From Ruminococcus sp. (GTDB taxonomy: Bacteria; Bacillota; Clostridia; Oscillospirales; Ruminococcaceae), in contig DMBA01000108.1 of the NCBI GenBank assembly GCA_003446315.1, positions 1 to 9,397 of the forward strand: 9,397 bases of DNA. The letters run 5' to 3'. Positions 1 through 7,445 of the stretch are shown here, piece after piece. The first letter of the stretch is position 1, and the number at the start of each line of letters is the position of its first letter. The notes below the pieces were generated by a model, which saw only the letters and a list, made by a program, of their open reading frames with translations, did no database searches and had not been told where the DNA came from. The position numbers and the translations under genes were made by a program.

Positions 1-180
1 TTCAGAAATGTGTGACGCACGACAACGACTTCCTGTCGTAGAAAGTGAAGGGCAATGAACGCCGGTCACAGCGCATCACACCGATGAAACGGGCAGAAAA
101 AAAGTCCGAAAAATATTTTCAGAAATGTGTGACGCACGACAACGACTTCCTGTCGTAGAAAGTGAAGGGCAATGAACGCC
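1..180. repeat. 63-bp direct repeat, two copies (1-63 and 118-180), period 117 bp
   Basis: Positions 1-63 and 118-180 are identical over 63 bases, and the sequences diverge immediately after 63 and 180. The left end of copy 1 is cut by the window edge, so the unit may be longer and more copies may lie upstream. Each copy contains an inverted repeat, ACGACA and TGTCGT around a 9-nt loop (19-39 in copy 1, 136-156 in copy 2). The 54 bp between the copies are AT-rich near the end. No open reading frame with a ribosome binding site runs through the repeat. It sits just upstream of the surface-protein gene and may supply part of its promoter region or be a dispersed intergenic repeat. The duplication is seen directly; its function is unknown. 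Confidence 0.9.
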
Positions 181-182
181 TG

Positions 183-194
183 ATACGATCGTAT
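183..194. promoter_or_regulatory. 12-bp perfect palindrome overlapping a possible -10 box
   Basis: ATACGATCGTAT is a perfect 12-bp palindrome beginning three bases after the second repeat copy. It overlaps TATAAA at 192-197, which could be a -10 element for the surface-protein gene starting at 252. No convincing -35 hexamer lies 16-18 bp upstream, so the promoter assignment is weak. The palindrome is a plausible operator half-site pair, but a site this short can also arise by chance. Confidence 0.35.
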
Positions 195-251
195 AAAAAA
201 TTTGAAATGAAACGGAAACCGATTCACAACCATCGGAAAGGGAGAATTATC

Positions 252-1313
252 ATGAAAAAGACTGCTGCTATGATCTTGACCGCTGCTGCATTTGCAGCCG
301 TATCCGCACCGCTGACCGCATCCGCGGCAGAATCCGCAAACGTCACATTCAGCATCATCACGCTGGATCAGACCACAAACGAAGAGATCACAGTCACCGG
401 CGATGTCATCGCAACGGACATCAACCATGACGGTGCTGTTACATTTGAAGATGCGCTGTATCTGGCACATGAAAAGTATTATCCGGGCGGTGCAGCCGCA
501 GGCTTGGATCAGGATTATTTCTGGGGTGTCAATGCAGTATACACTGTCAATGTAACGGACGCATCCGGTCAAAATGTATATACGACCAGCGGCCCGGTAC
601 ATGACAGAAACACGCTGCTGGACGGCGACCGCATTTCGCTGACCCCGCAGTGCCTGCCGACGGAAGATTCTTATTTCATGAATGTGACCGGCGCAGAAAA
701 CGGCGTATGCACCGGCGCAAATGTCACCGTAACGATTAGCTGCTATCCGCACTTCAAGAAAGATGTCGGAACCGTCACAGCAGCCGGACTGGACATCTGG
801 ACAGAAGACCGTGCACACATTGTCAAGACAGATGAAAACGGCGTTGCAGACCTGCCGATCACCACAGCAGGCACGCAGCAGATCTTTGCATCGCTGCCGG
901 GCGCAGAACCCGGCGATGTTGTGTGCAGCTATGAGATCACCGCATACGGAACGGAAAACACCGCAGCCGGACAGCGCACCGTCAGCGACCGGACTGCCGT
1001 CACAGAAGCAGCCGGAAACAACAATGCGATCGTCAATGTCATGGAAGCAGAAACCACCACAACGACTGCTGCGGAGACATCCGCCCGGACGACCGCAGCC
1101 ACAACGACAACGGCAGCCACGACCGCAGCCACCAGTACGGCAGCCGGCACCACAGCCGCCGCAGCGACCGCAGCACCTGCCAAAACTGCCGTGACCACAT
1201 CGGGCAGCGTCAAAACAGGCGATTCCACCCCGATCATTGCATTGCTGATTGCAGGACTGACCGCAGCCGGCACAGCAGTTGCAGTCACCGCAAAGAGCAA
1301 ATACTGCCGTTGA
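252..1313 (+). CDS. Secreted surface protein with dockerin-like EF-hand loop, Thr/Ala stalk and sortase-like anchor
   Basis: A 353-residue exported protein. The start at 252 is preceded by GGGAG with 7 nt spacing and begins a classic signal peptide (MKK, then an Ala-rich core, cleavage probable near residues 25-26). An in-frame upstream GTG at 162 lies in the repeat and lacks a ribosome binding site. Residues 56-67, DINHDGAVTFED, form a Ca2+-binding EF-hand loop with ligands at positions 1, 3, 5, 9 and 12, and the flanking residues resemble one half of a type I dockerin. The second half expected of a true dockerin is absent. Residues about 85-160 loosely resemble DUF4430-type beta-grasp domains (low confidence), and about 165-245 look like an Ig-like beta module. 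A low-complexity Thr/Ala stalk spans about 265-316. The C-terminus (SVKTGD at 319-324, hydrophobic stretch, basic tail KSKYCR) has the layout of a sortase sorting signal, but the usual Leu-Pro is replaced by Ser-Val. Function is unknown; it is probably wall-attached and Ca2+-stabilised. Confidence 0.85.
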   Translation: MKKTAAMILTAAAFAAVSAPLTASAAESANVTFSIITLDQTTNEEITVTGDVIATDINHDGAVTFEDALYLAHEKYYPGGAAAGLDQDYFWGVNAVYTVNVTDASGQNVYTTSGPVHDRNTLLDGDRISLTPQCLPTEDSYFMNVTGAENGVCTGANVTVTISCYPHFKKDVGTVTAAGLDIWTEDRAHIVKTDENGVADLPITTAGTQQIFASLPGAEPGDVVCSYEITAYGTENTAAGQRTVSDRTAVTEAAGNNNAIVNVMEAETTTTTAAETSARTTAATTTTAATTAATSTAAGTTAAAATAAPAKTAVTTSGSVKTGDSTPIIALLIAGLTAAGTAVAVTAKSKYCR

Positions 1314-1330
1314 CCGCAGACACACAAAAG

Positions 1331-1375
1331 AAAGCCATCGTATTTCCGTTTTACAGGCAGAAATACGATGGCTTT
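1331..1375. terminator. Bidirectional intrinsic terminator between convergent genes
   Basis: A perfect 16-bp stem (arms 1331-1346 and 1360-1375) encloses a 13-nt loop. On the + strand it is followed by TTTT and on the - strand by TTTCTTTT, so it can stop both the surface-protein transcript and the convergent esterase transcript. It starts 18 bp after the surface-protein stop codon and ends 9 bp before the esterase stop codon. Confidence 0.92.
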
Positions 1376-1383
1376 TCTGATAT

Positions 1384-2073
1384 TCAGGCGGACTGTTCTC
1401 CGCAGATTGCAGCGATGCCTTTTGCAGTCCGCAGAACATCATCCTGAAAATGGTTTCCGGGATTCAGTTCAAACTGCACACGGATACCGAGCTGCTGATA
1501 ATGTGCGCAGACTGCATCGGTCTGTTCCCGCACGGTTTTGAGCAGCGGATGCTTGGTTTTCGCTTCCAGATCGCCGAGCGAGAGATAGATTTTCCGGGGG
1601 AGATTCTGCATCGGATGCGACTGCACAAACGCGGCAAACTGCGGATACCAAAGCGAACCGGATACACTTGCAGCACACCGGAACAGATCACACTGACAGA
1701 GCGCATAGAGTGCAAACAGACCGGCAAGGGAATAACCTGCAATGCCAAGATAGGCAGGTGTTCCGCCGCAAAGGCTGCCGGCATGCGGAATGATCTCCGT
1801 ACAAAGCATCTGCAAATAGTCATCGGCAGCACCGGAAAACGGTGCATCTTTTTTCGAAAGCGGCGCACAAGCCCACGGTGTCAGATCATGATTCCAGTCC
1901 AGATTCCCGATGGTCAGGAGATGACAAGCCGGCGCATGCAGATCGGAAAGCGCCTGCATGACCGCATCTCCGTTTCCGGCAAATGTATTCAGCACGATCA
2001 AAGGCAGACCGGGCTGTTTTGCAGGATAAAGCGCAGCAATTTTTTGATGAACGGTAAATATTTCTTTTCTCAT
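1384..2073 (-). CDS. Alpha/beta-hydrolase esterase, IroE/Fes-like (putative esterase family, PF00756)
   Basis: A 229-residue cytoplasmic hydrolase with no signal peptide. The nucleophile elbow GYSLAG places the catalytic serine at Ser115. The following SVSGSLWYP (136-144) is typical of the esterase D / IroE / ferric-enterochelin esterase group. His208 in NPGNHFQDD is the likely catalytic histidine, and Asp168 (LGDLE) the likely acid, with Glu170 as an alternative. The protein is short for the family and keeps little beyond the core fold. The start is supported by AGAGGTG just upstream of the ATG. It is monocistronic: its own consensus promoter lies at 2176-2204, leaving a leader of about 95 nt, and it ends at the shared terminator. 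The substrate cannot be read from the sequence. No siderophore genes are nearby, so a role in releasing iron from a siderophore is not supported; a general carboxylester or acyl substrate is equally possible. Confidence 0.85.
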   Translation of the reverse strand: MRKEIFTVHQKIAALYPAKQPGLPLIVLNTFAGNGDAVMQALSDLHAPACHLLTIGNLDWNHDLTPWACAPLSKKDAPFSGAADDYLQMLCTEIIPHAGSLCGGTPAYLGIAGYSLAGLFALYALCQCDLFRCAASVSGSLWYPQFAAFVQSHPMQNLPRKIYLSLGDLEAKTKHPLLKTVREQTDAVCAHYQQLGIRVQFELNPGNHFQDDVLRTAKGIAAICGEQSA

Positions 2074-2175
2074 ATTTCACCTCTGAAAAAATACAAGCCG
2101 AAGGCGAAGGAAACGTTTTGATCTATCCCTTATGGATTCCATTTTGGGCTGCATACAGATCAGTACCTCTCTTAA

Positions 2176-2204
2176 ATTATAAACCGAAACCGCCGATGTG
2201 TCAA
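2176..2204 (-). promoter_or_regulatory. Perfect consensus sigma-A promoter of the esterase gene
   Basis: Read on the - strand, TTGACA (2204-2199) is followed after exactly 17 bp by TATAAT (2181-2176). Transcription would start near 2169 and give a leader of about 95 nt before the esterase ATG. The -35 box lies in the loop of the protease gene's terminator hairpin, so the two signals occupy the same DNA. Confidence 0.9.
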
Positions 2205-2220
2205 TACACCGGCGGTTCCG
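2185..2220 (-). terminator. Intrinsic terminator of the protease gene, overlapping the esterase promoter
   Basis: On the - strand an AACCGCCG arm (2217-2210) pairs with CGGCGGTT (2195-2188) as a perfect 8-bp stem. It can extend inwards by three more pairs after one mismatch, and outwards by two after another. The run that follows, TTTCGGTTTATAATTT, is only moderately U-rich. The hairpin lies about 65 bp after the protease stop codon. A second, smaller hairpin (arms 2255-2260 and 2267-2272, 6 bp) sits just after the stop but has no U-tract. Confidence 0.7.
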
Positions 2221-2280
2221 TTTACAGATAACGTGATATCTCTGATGGATGAAGAACGGGACAGCGCCCGTTACAGATCA

Positions 2281-5200
2281 TCATGCAGCGATATTGTCCT
2301 CTTTGCGCACGCGGCGAACCGTACAGCAAACAACGCCTGCACCGGCGCACATCAGAGAAACAGCGAGCCAGAGGAGCATGCAGGAAGCGGGATCATTGTT
2401 GCCGGTCTGGGGCAGATTGAGGCGTTCGCCGTCCTGATTGCTGCCGATTCCGCTGACCGGATTGATCGTATAGGTATCGGCGACTCCTTCATAGTCGATA
2501 TAGAAGCTCATGAAAATATTCCCGTCCTGATTCAATCTGACATAGACATCATCGGGTTCTGTGTCATGCTGTCTGATGAATTCATTCCGTGCCATCCCGA
2601 TGATCTGTTCAAAGCTGAAAGCGTTATCCGGAAGATGCGGCGGATTGAGCAGATCAAATGTATTGCCGTATGAATCCTTGCCTTTCAGCGTGAACAGATC
2701 AAAATCAAATGCGTCAGAAAAATCATCTCCATAGAAAGAGGCATAGCATTGTTTCTGTCTGGTTCCGCCGAGATTGCACGACTGCACATTTTGACCGGTA
2801 GAAGCCTGTTCATAGGCGATGCAAAGCGCAGAAAGCTCCTCACTGGAACGAAGCTGTGCCAGCATATCCGGATCCTTTTCGACCATCCGGAAATTCTCAA
2901 ACGATGAAAGCTTACTGCCATGGAATTCATCCTGTTCCGAATCCCACACCACATAGAGGTCATCTGCTGTATCGCCGACGCAAACCGTACCGCCGAGTTT
3001 CTGAGAATTGTAGGAGAAAACGATTCTGCCTTCTGCATCGAGCGTATAGGTAAAGGGCGTATCACCGGTACTTGCATACAGATCATTTCCTTGCGGCAAA
3101 TACCGTAAAAGACCGCTTTCGCCGTCATCAAAGAACTGGAAATACGCACCGTAGTAATCCGTAAAGTACAAACCGGCAGAAATTTTCGTCACTCTCTGTT
3201 CATAGAGATTCACCGGGCGGTTATCCCAGATAAAAATGTCATCTGTCGGACACATATTCTGATAGGTTCCGTTACCGCGTCCGTTGATGATGGAGAGATA
3301 GAACCGATCTTCCACTGCATTGCCGTCCACATTCTCGCCGTAAGTCAGAATGAGATTCAAATTGTAGGGATTCAACAGCAGATATTCCTGCAATACGGGT
3401 GTTTCGCCCCACTGTGCCGCGGAGTTTTCGATGGCTTTTTCGATGATCTCGCAGATCGGATGGAACTGCATATCGGAACAATGTTTCATATCCGGCTGGA
3501 AATTCATTGTAATGACATCGCCGGTATCGCAGTCAACGAACCGATCCGTTTCATCCGTCATGCACGAAACGGTATAAGATTTTGATTCGGTATCAGAAGA
3601 AAGCGTCAGGATATTCTGTTCCGCCGTATAGGAATATTCCGTTACAGAATCGTCATAGAAATCCCGGAAGAGGATCTTCTGACCGCAGATCTCATAAAGA
3701 CCTTTTGTCTGATCCATCCAAACGCCGTCTTGCTGCACAAATGTTTCCGCATCGTTGGTGACGGAATCAATATGCACACTGTTATAGGCATAATCTAAGA
3801 TCGTAAAGGTATAGCTGCGCAGATCCGTGACATCATAGGAAACGGTGCACACACCGGCATCATCCGTTTCGGGCAGAATATAGTCGGAGAAATTAAATCG
3901 TTCAAAGTCATACTCAAATGACGCAGACGGATTAACGAACATCCGGATGGGGAGAGGCAGTCTGTCGGTGATACCGGGCGGCAATTCACCGTTAAAGAAA
4001 CTGGAAGTGTAATCCATCGGAAGAACGGTCATCATCTTTATGAAATTCAACGGGAACAGACGATCATAGCCCATGCTGCCTTCTTTCGGGATCTCCTTCC
4101 CGACCTGTGCACCGGTACCGCTGCCGTTGACAATGACACCTTGCAGCATTCTGTCATCGGAAGCATGAATGGTCAGGATGGTTCTGCCGTTTTCCTCATG
4201 CAATTCACTCGTGACAGTCGGAGCCGTGCGGTCAACATGGAGGTTTACGGAGCAGATTGTCGGATTCGATTCAGAGCGCGGATAATCGAGGGTCAGTTTC
4301 ACATTGAGTGTATAGTCGCCGTCTTCCAGTGCACTCTGATCGAATGCACCGTCCATGAAAACAGAATTACGCTCATCAAACGGCATACAAAACATTTCAT
4401 CCGGATTCTCATAAACGACTTCGCCGTTTTCATTGAGCAGTTGGATCTGTGCTTTTGCCCAGCGCTGCACACCGAATGTCAAACCGGTTATGCGGTCAGC
4501 CGCGCCGTCGTTATCCGGAGAGATCCAGACATCATCGGAGCCGTATTCAATCAGCGCACGCTCCTCATCATTGAGATAAGAGAACATATCATAATAGAAA
4601 TTTTCCTGTTCTTCTTCCGAAAGCCGTGCCCTTGCCTGTTCGAGCATTTCCTGTGCTTGCAGGATCGAAAAACCAAGACAATAGATCTGCGGGCCGAACT
4701 GCACCGGAGCCGTGATATGTGTATCCTTGATGATCGGAATCTGTGTCCAGTCGCCGTAATAGCCGAGCATCGGGATGGAGATATCCGCACTGTTTTCGGC
4801 ACCGGAGAGCATCAGGAAACCTTCGACAAAGAACCCGTTCGAAAACGTTTCCATGATCTGACTGCACTGTGCGGCATCGAGCTGCACCTGAACCGGCAGC
4901 GTAACGGAATCACCTGCCGCGACGGTAAACGGGCTGTTGAGATTGGTCGAGCAGCGGAGCATCTGCTGCCCGTAAACGATCTCACACGCATTTTCATTGT
5001 CATAGGTGGTATCGTCCGTGGTCAGGAAAAGATCCGCATTCCGGAATGTAACATCCTCATCGCTGATATTGGTGAAGGTGACATCGCAGGAGAACTGATC
5101 GCCGAGGCAGTCAAAGAGATTGATCTTCGCATCACCGTCAGAACCACTCATAAGCACCTTGGCAGAAACGGCGCGGTTCAGGGAAACAAGACCTGCACCC

Positions 5201-7095
5201 TGCCGTCTTGGGGAGATATAAAGATCATTTTCCTGATACGGAATTGCAGTATTCATAAGCAGCCGGCGGAGATAGGAAGAAAATTCCGCGCCGGAGCAAT
5301 CCATCCCCTGCTGTTTGAGATACTGCCGCAGCACAGCGGTACAGCCTGCGACATAGGGGCTGGACATAGAAGTACCGGACATGACATCATCGCCGCCGGA
5401 ATAAGCAGCGGAGCGCACCTTGCCGCCGATGCCCATGATATCAGGGCGAAGATCGAGCGATTCCTTCACGCCCCACGAAGAATAGGGGCTGACGATCTGC
5501 GGGATATCGCACATGACCTTCTCGCCGGTAATGGTGATGATCTTCTGTTCCGCATCCCGGAGCATCTGACCTTCATGGTAAGTAATGACAGCGATCGGCG
5601 AGCCGTAATTTGCCGCCGCAGCGTCCATACCGTCCGGAAATTCCTTATCGGCAAGAATGACACCGACTGCACCGCATTCTTCGGCAGATGCTGCAATGCT
5701 GTTGAAATCTTCCTTGCCGCGCTGCACCAAAACGATCTTTCCGTACAGATCTTCGTTCATCATATCGAAATAGGAGCCGTAACCGCAGTCTACATATTCA
5801 TAATCGCCCGGTTCCAGCACATCGCTCAGGAAAATGGTATCATTGTTATCGTTTACGGTCGGACGGAACACGATTTGCTGATCTGCAAAGAAAAATGTTC
5901 CGGCTTCTGTCTGACCGTTGTTTTCGGCAGAAGCGACCAGCAGCATCGGCGAACCGATCTCGACATGATCGTTCAGCATTTCAACATCGGGATTATCCGG
6001 TTTCACGATCCTTCCGAGCGAAGCCGAACCGTTGCCGTAATTTCCGGCAGCGGAGCAAATGACAATGCCTGCATTTTCAGCCGTTTCGACGAATTCGGAG
6101 ATCGGATTCATACCGAATGTTTCACCGACACCGCCCCAGCTCAGATTGATGACATCGACATGCAGCTTCACGGCATCTTCAAAGGCAGCGAGTGCGGCGG
6201 AAATACTGATATTATCGCCTTCACCGCAGGCAAAGAACATCAATTGTGCATCTTTTGCGATACCGGAAAGCTCTGTCCCGTCATCGGCAAGGAAGGCATT
6301 TCCGGCAGCAATGCCGCTGACATGGGTGCCGTGATAGCTCATTTCATCCGGCACATTTTCATAGGGATCCTCACCGAGATAGTCATAGACAAACGGCAGT
6401 TTATTGCTGAGATAGACACGATCGGGGTCGGCAGCCGCATTCAGGATGCCGCTGTTTGCGATCTCCGCGATCTCCTCATGGCTGACAGCGGTTTCGATCT
6501 CATCTGCCAGCGGCGCAAACATCGGGTGGGATGTATCGAGTTCCGAGTCGATCACAGCAATGACCTGCCCCTCACCGGAGCAGCCTGTCATATCGTAATA
6601 AGCAGGAAACCCGCTGAGTGCAGCCGCCCGGTTCATCTGCGGAACAGCGATATCTTCTGCGATGGAAACGCCGATGACATCCGGCAGCGCCTGCACCTGC
6701 GGGATCAGTTCAGCGGGGAGTTTGCAGCTAAAGCCGTTGAACAGCGTGCTGTAGCTGTAGCCGATTTCCAGCGCCGGATAAAGCCTGCGGATCTCGTTTT
6801 GCACGGATGCCTGAACCGATTCGCACCATGCAATCTGATTTGCAGCCTGATCGGTTTCGAGATAATCCGAGCCCATTTCGACGGCTTCAGGCTGTTCCAT
6901 CGCAGAACTGCCGGAAACCTTCACGATCACAGAAACCGGCTGACCGGCATCCTGTTGTGCACGGAGCGCAGAAAACATATCTTTCGGTATCTGTGCTGCC
7001 GCTGCATGCAGACCGCCGCTGCCGAGAACTGCACTGCATGACAAAGCAGCCGCAGCACTCAAACTTGCCAATCTGCGGAGAATTTGGTGTTTCAA
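2281..7095 (-). CDS. LPQTG-anchored subtilisin-family (S8) cell-envelope serine protease with PA domain
   Basis: A 1604-residue surface protease of the lactocepin / C5a-peptidase type, counted from a TTG start at 7095. Order of parts: signal peptide (1 to about 34, core LASLSAAAALSCSAVLG); I9-like propeptide (about 52-149); catalytic domain with Asp183 (AVIDSELD), His255 (HGTHVSGIAAGN), oxyanion Asn352 (AAGN) and Ser576 (SGTSMSSP). A protease-associated (PA) domain is inserted at about 395-525. An Fn3-like domain (about 655-790, ending in GYYGDW) follows, then an SPDNDG-type module and an Ig-like module (about 855-1000). Two related beta-rich repeats begin with GLY at 1132 and 1308. The anchor is LPQTG (1561-1565), a hydrophobic segment, then RRVRK. 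The catalytic set is complete, so it should be active. It probably degrades external proteins or peptides at the wall; the substrate is unknown. The mature part holds 29 cysteines, unusual for a sortase substrate. It is transcribed alone from 7348-7376. Confidence 0.95.
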   Translation of the reverse strand: MKHQILRRLASLSAAAALSCSAVLGSGGLHAAAAQIPKDMFSALRAQQDAGQPVSVIVKVSGSSAMEQPEAVEMGSDYLETDQAANQIAWCESVQASVQNEIRRLYPALEIGYSYSTLFNGFSCKLPAELIPQVQALPDVIGVSIAEDIAVPQMNRAAALSGFPAYYDMTGCSGEGQVIAVIDSELDTSHPMFAPLADEIETAVSHEEIAEIANSGILNAAADPDRVYLSNKLPFVYDYLGEDPYENVPDEMSYHGTHVSGIAAGNAFLADDGTELSGIAKDAQLMFFACGEGDNISISAALAAFEDAVKLHVDVINLSWGGVGETFGMNPISEFVETAENAGIVICSAAGNYGNGSASLGRIVKPDNPDVEMLNDHVEIGSPMLLVASAENNGQTEAGTFFFADQQIVFRPTVNDNNDTIFLSDVLEPGDYEYVDCGYGSYFDMMNEDLYGKIVLVQRGKEDFNSIAASAEECGAVGVILADKEFPDGMDAAAANYGSPIAVITYHEGQMLRDAEQKIITITGEKVMCDIPQIVSPYSSWGVKESLDLRPDIMGIGGKVRSAAYSGGDDVMSGTSMSSPYVAGCTAVLRQYLKQQGMDCSGAEFSSYLRRLLMNTAIPYQENDLYISPRRQGAGLVSLNRAVSAKVLMSGSDGDAKINLFDCLGDQFSCDVTFTNISDEDVTFRNADLFLTTDDTTYDNENACEIVYGQQMLRCSTNLNSPFTVAAGDSVTLPVQVQLDAAQCSQIMETFSNGFFVEGFLMLSGAENSADISIPMLGYYGDWTQIPIIKDTHITAPVQFGPQIYCLGFSILQAQEMLEQARARLSEEEQENFYYDMFSYLNDEERALIEYGSDDVWISPDNDGAADRITGLTFGVQRWAKAQIQLLNENGEVVYENPDEMFCMPFDERNSVFMDGAFDQSALEDGDYTLNVKLTLDYPRSESNPTICSVNLHVDRTAPTVTSELHEENGRTILTIHASDDRMLQGVIVNGSGTGAQVGKEIPKEGSMGYDRLFPLNFIKMMTVLPMDYTSSFFNGELPPGITDRLPLPIRMFVNPSASFEYDFERFNFSDYILPETDDAGVCTVSYDVTDLRSYTFTILDYAYNSVHIDSVTNDAETFVQQDGVWMDQTKGLYEICGQKILFRDFYDDSVTEYSYTAEQNILTLSSDTESKSYTVSCMTDETDRFVDCDTGDVITMNFQPDMKHCSDMQFHPICEIIEKAIENSAAQWGETPVLQEYLLLNPYNLNLILTYGENVDGNAVEDRFYLSIINGRGNGTYQNMCPTDDIFIWDNRPVNLYEQRVTKISAGLYFTDYYGAYFQFFDDGESGLLRYLPQGNDLYASTGDTPFTYTLDAEGRIVFSYNSQKLGGTVCVGDTADDLYVVWDSEQDEFHGSKLSSFENFRMVEKDPDMLAQLRSSEELSALCIAYEQASTGQNVQSCNLGGTRQKQCYASFYGDDFSDAFDFDLFTLKGKDSYGNTFDLLNPPHLPDNAFSFEQIIGMARNEFIRQHDTEPDDVYVRLNQDGNIFMSFYIDYEGVADTYTINPVSGIGSNQDGERLNLPQTGNNDPASCMLLWLAVSLMCAGAGVVCCTVRRVRKEDNIAA

Positions 7096-7112
7096 TTGAA
7101 CCCACCCTTTCT
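7093..7112 (-). promoter_or_regulatory. Ribosome binding site and TTG start codon that set the protease N-terminus
   Basis: On the - strand AGAAAGGGTGGG (7112-7101) is followed 5 nt later by TTG (7095-7093). AAAGG lies about 9-10 nt before the TTG, a normal distance. Starting here gives an ideal signal peptide with an N-terminal MKHQILRR. The nearest in-frame ATG (7125) and the longest frame (7260) have no ribosome binding site and would add a charged, non-signal extension, and the ATG would place the ribosome binding site inside the coding region. Confidence 0.75.
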
Positions 7113-7341
7113 GAATGTATTTCATACGCAAATGCGCATGTTGCCGAAAAAAACGTGATGGAACCGGCTTGCAGCACCGGATCTCCAAAACGATCGCCCT
7201 CTCGATTTCAGCAATACACCCGCGGGGTACTATCCCGGAAACCGGATCCGCTATGCGCAAGATCGTCAGAAAATTTACCCCCGATCATCTGCATATCACG
7301 CGCATTTCAGACAGCTTCTTTCCGGTTTATCAGGAAAACAT
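7096..7341 (-). other. Long untranslated leader of the protease gene, no recognised element
   Basis: The predicted start of transcription near 7341 leaves about 245 nt before the TTG start. I looked for known riboswitch cores (cyclic-di-GMP, cobalamin, T-box and similar) and found none I could support. Short pairings exist, for example GATCG with CGATC (7287-7283 and 7266-7262 on the - strand) and CCGG with CCGG around 7180 and 7164. None has a terminator-like U-tract. The frame is open upstream of the TTG, but the codons give no signal-peptide character. Confidence 0.4.
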
Positions 7342-7347
7342 ATGTAT

Positions 7348-7376
7348 AGTATAGCATATTTCTTCACATAGCACAA
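7348..7376 (-). promoter_or_regulatory. Promoter of the protease gene (extended -10)
   Basis: On the - strand TTGTGC (7376-7371) is followed after 17 bp by TATACT (7353-7348), with a TGC extension immediately upstream of the -10. The -35 is poor (TTG only), and the extended -10 compensates. It is placed back to back with the flavodoxin promoter, about 70 bp away. Confidence 0.65.
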
Positions 7377-7445
7377 GGTTTCAGCTCCTTTTTTTCCAAA
7401 TTTTAAGAATTACAGCAGGTTTCCCGGATAAAAAAATATTGCAGC

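Noticed and set aside
84..158. 24-codon frame (ATG at 84) spanning the repeat spacer and second repeat copy
   Set aside because: No ribosome binding site, and its second half is simply the repeat. There is no evidence of coding.
1..180. CRISPR array
   Set aside because: There are only two copies, the unit is 63 bp or longer, and there is a single spacer; this is not CRISPR-like.
252..1313. True type I dockerin domain (cellulosome component)
   Set aside because: Only one of the two EF-hand segments is present, and its position in the protein is wrong for a dockerin.
66..1442. 458-codon Cys/Gly-rich open frame on the - strand across the surface-protein gene
   Set aside because: It is codon-aligned with the + strand gene; the Cys/Gly richness is the reverse complement of the Ala/Thr codons in the stalk. 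It also crosses the terminator.
4141..7041. 966-codon open frame on the + strand opposite the protease gene
   Set aside because: It is codon-aligned with the protease frame (third position against first), where stops appear only if the protease uses TTA, CTA or TCA codons, which it avoids. It has no ribosome binding site, its composition is unnatural (rich in Arg, His, Ile, Cys), and the opposite strand has clear catalytic motifs.
7096..7260. N-terminal extension of the protease up to 7260
   Set aside because: The extension is charged, lacks a ribosome binding site and would bury the signal peptide.
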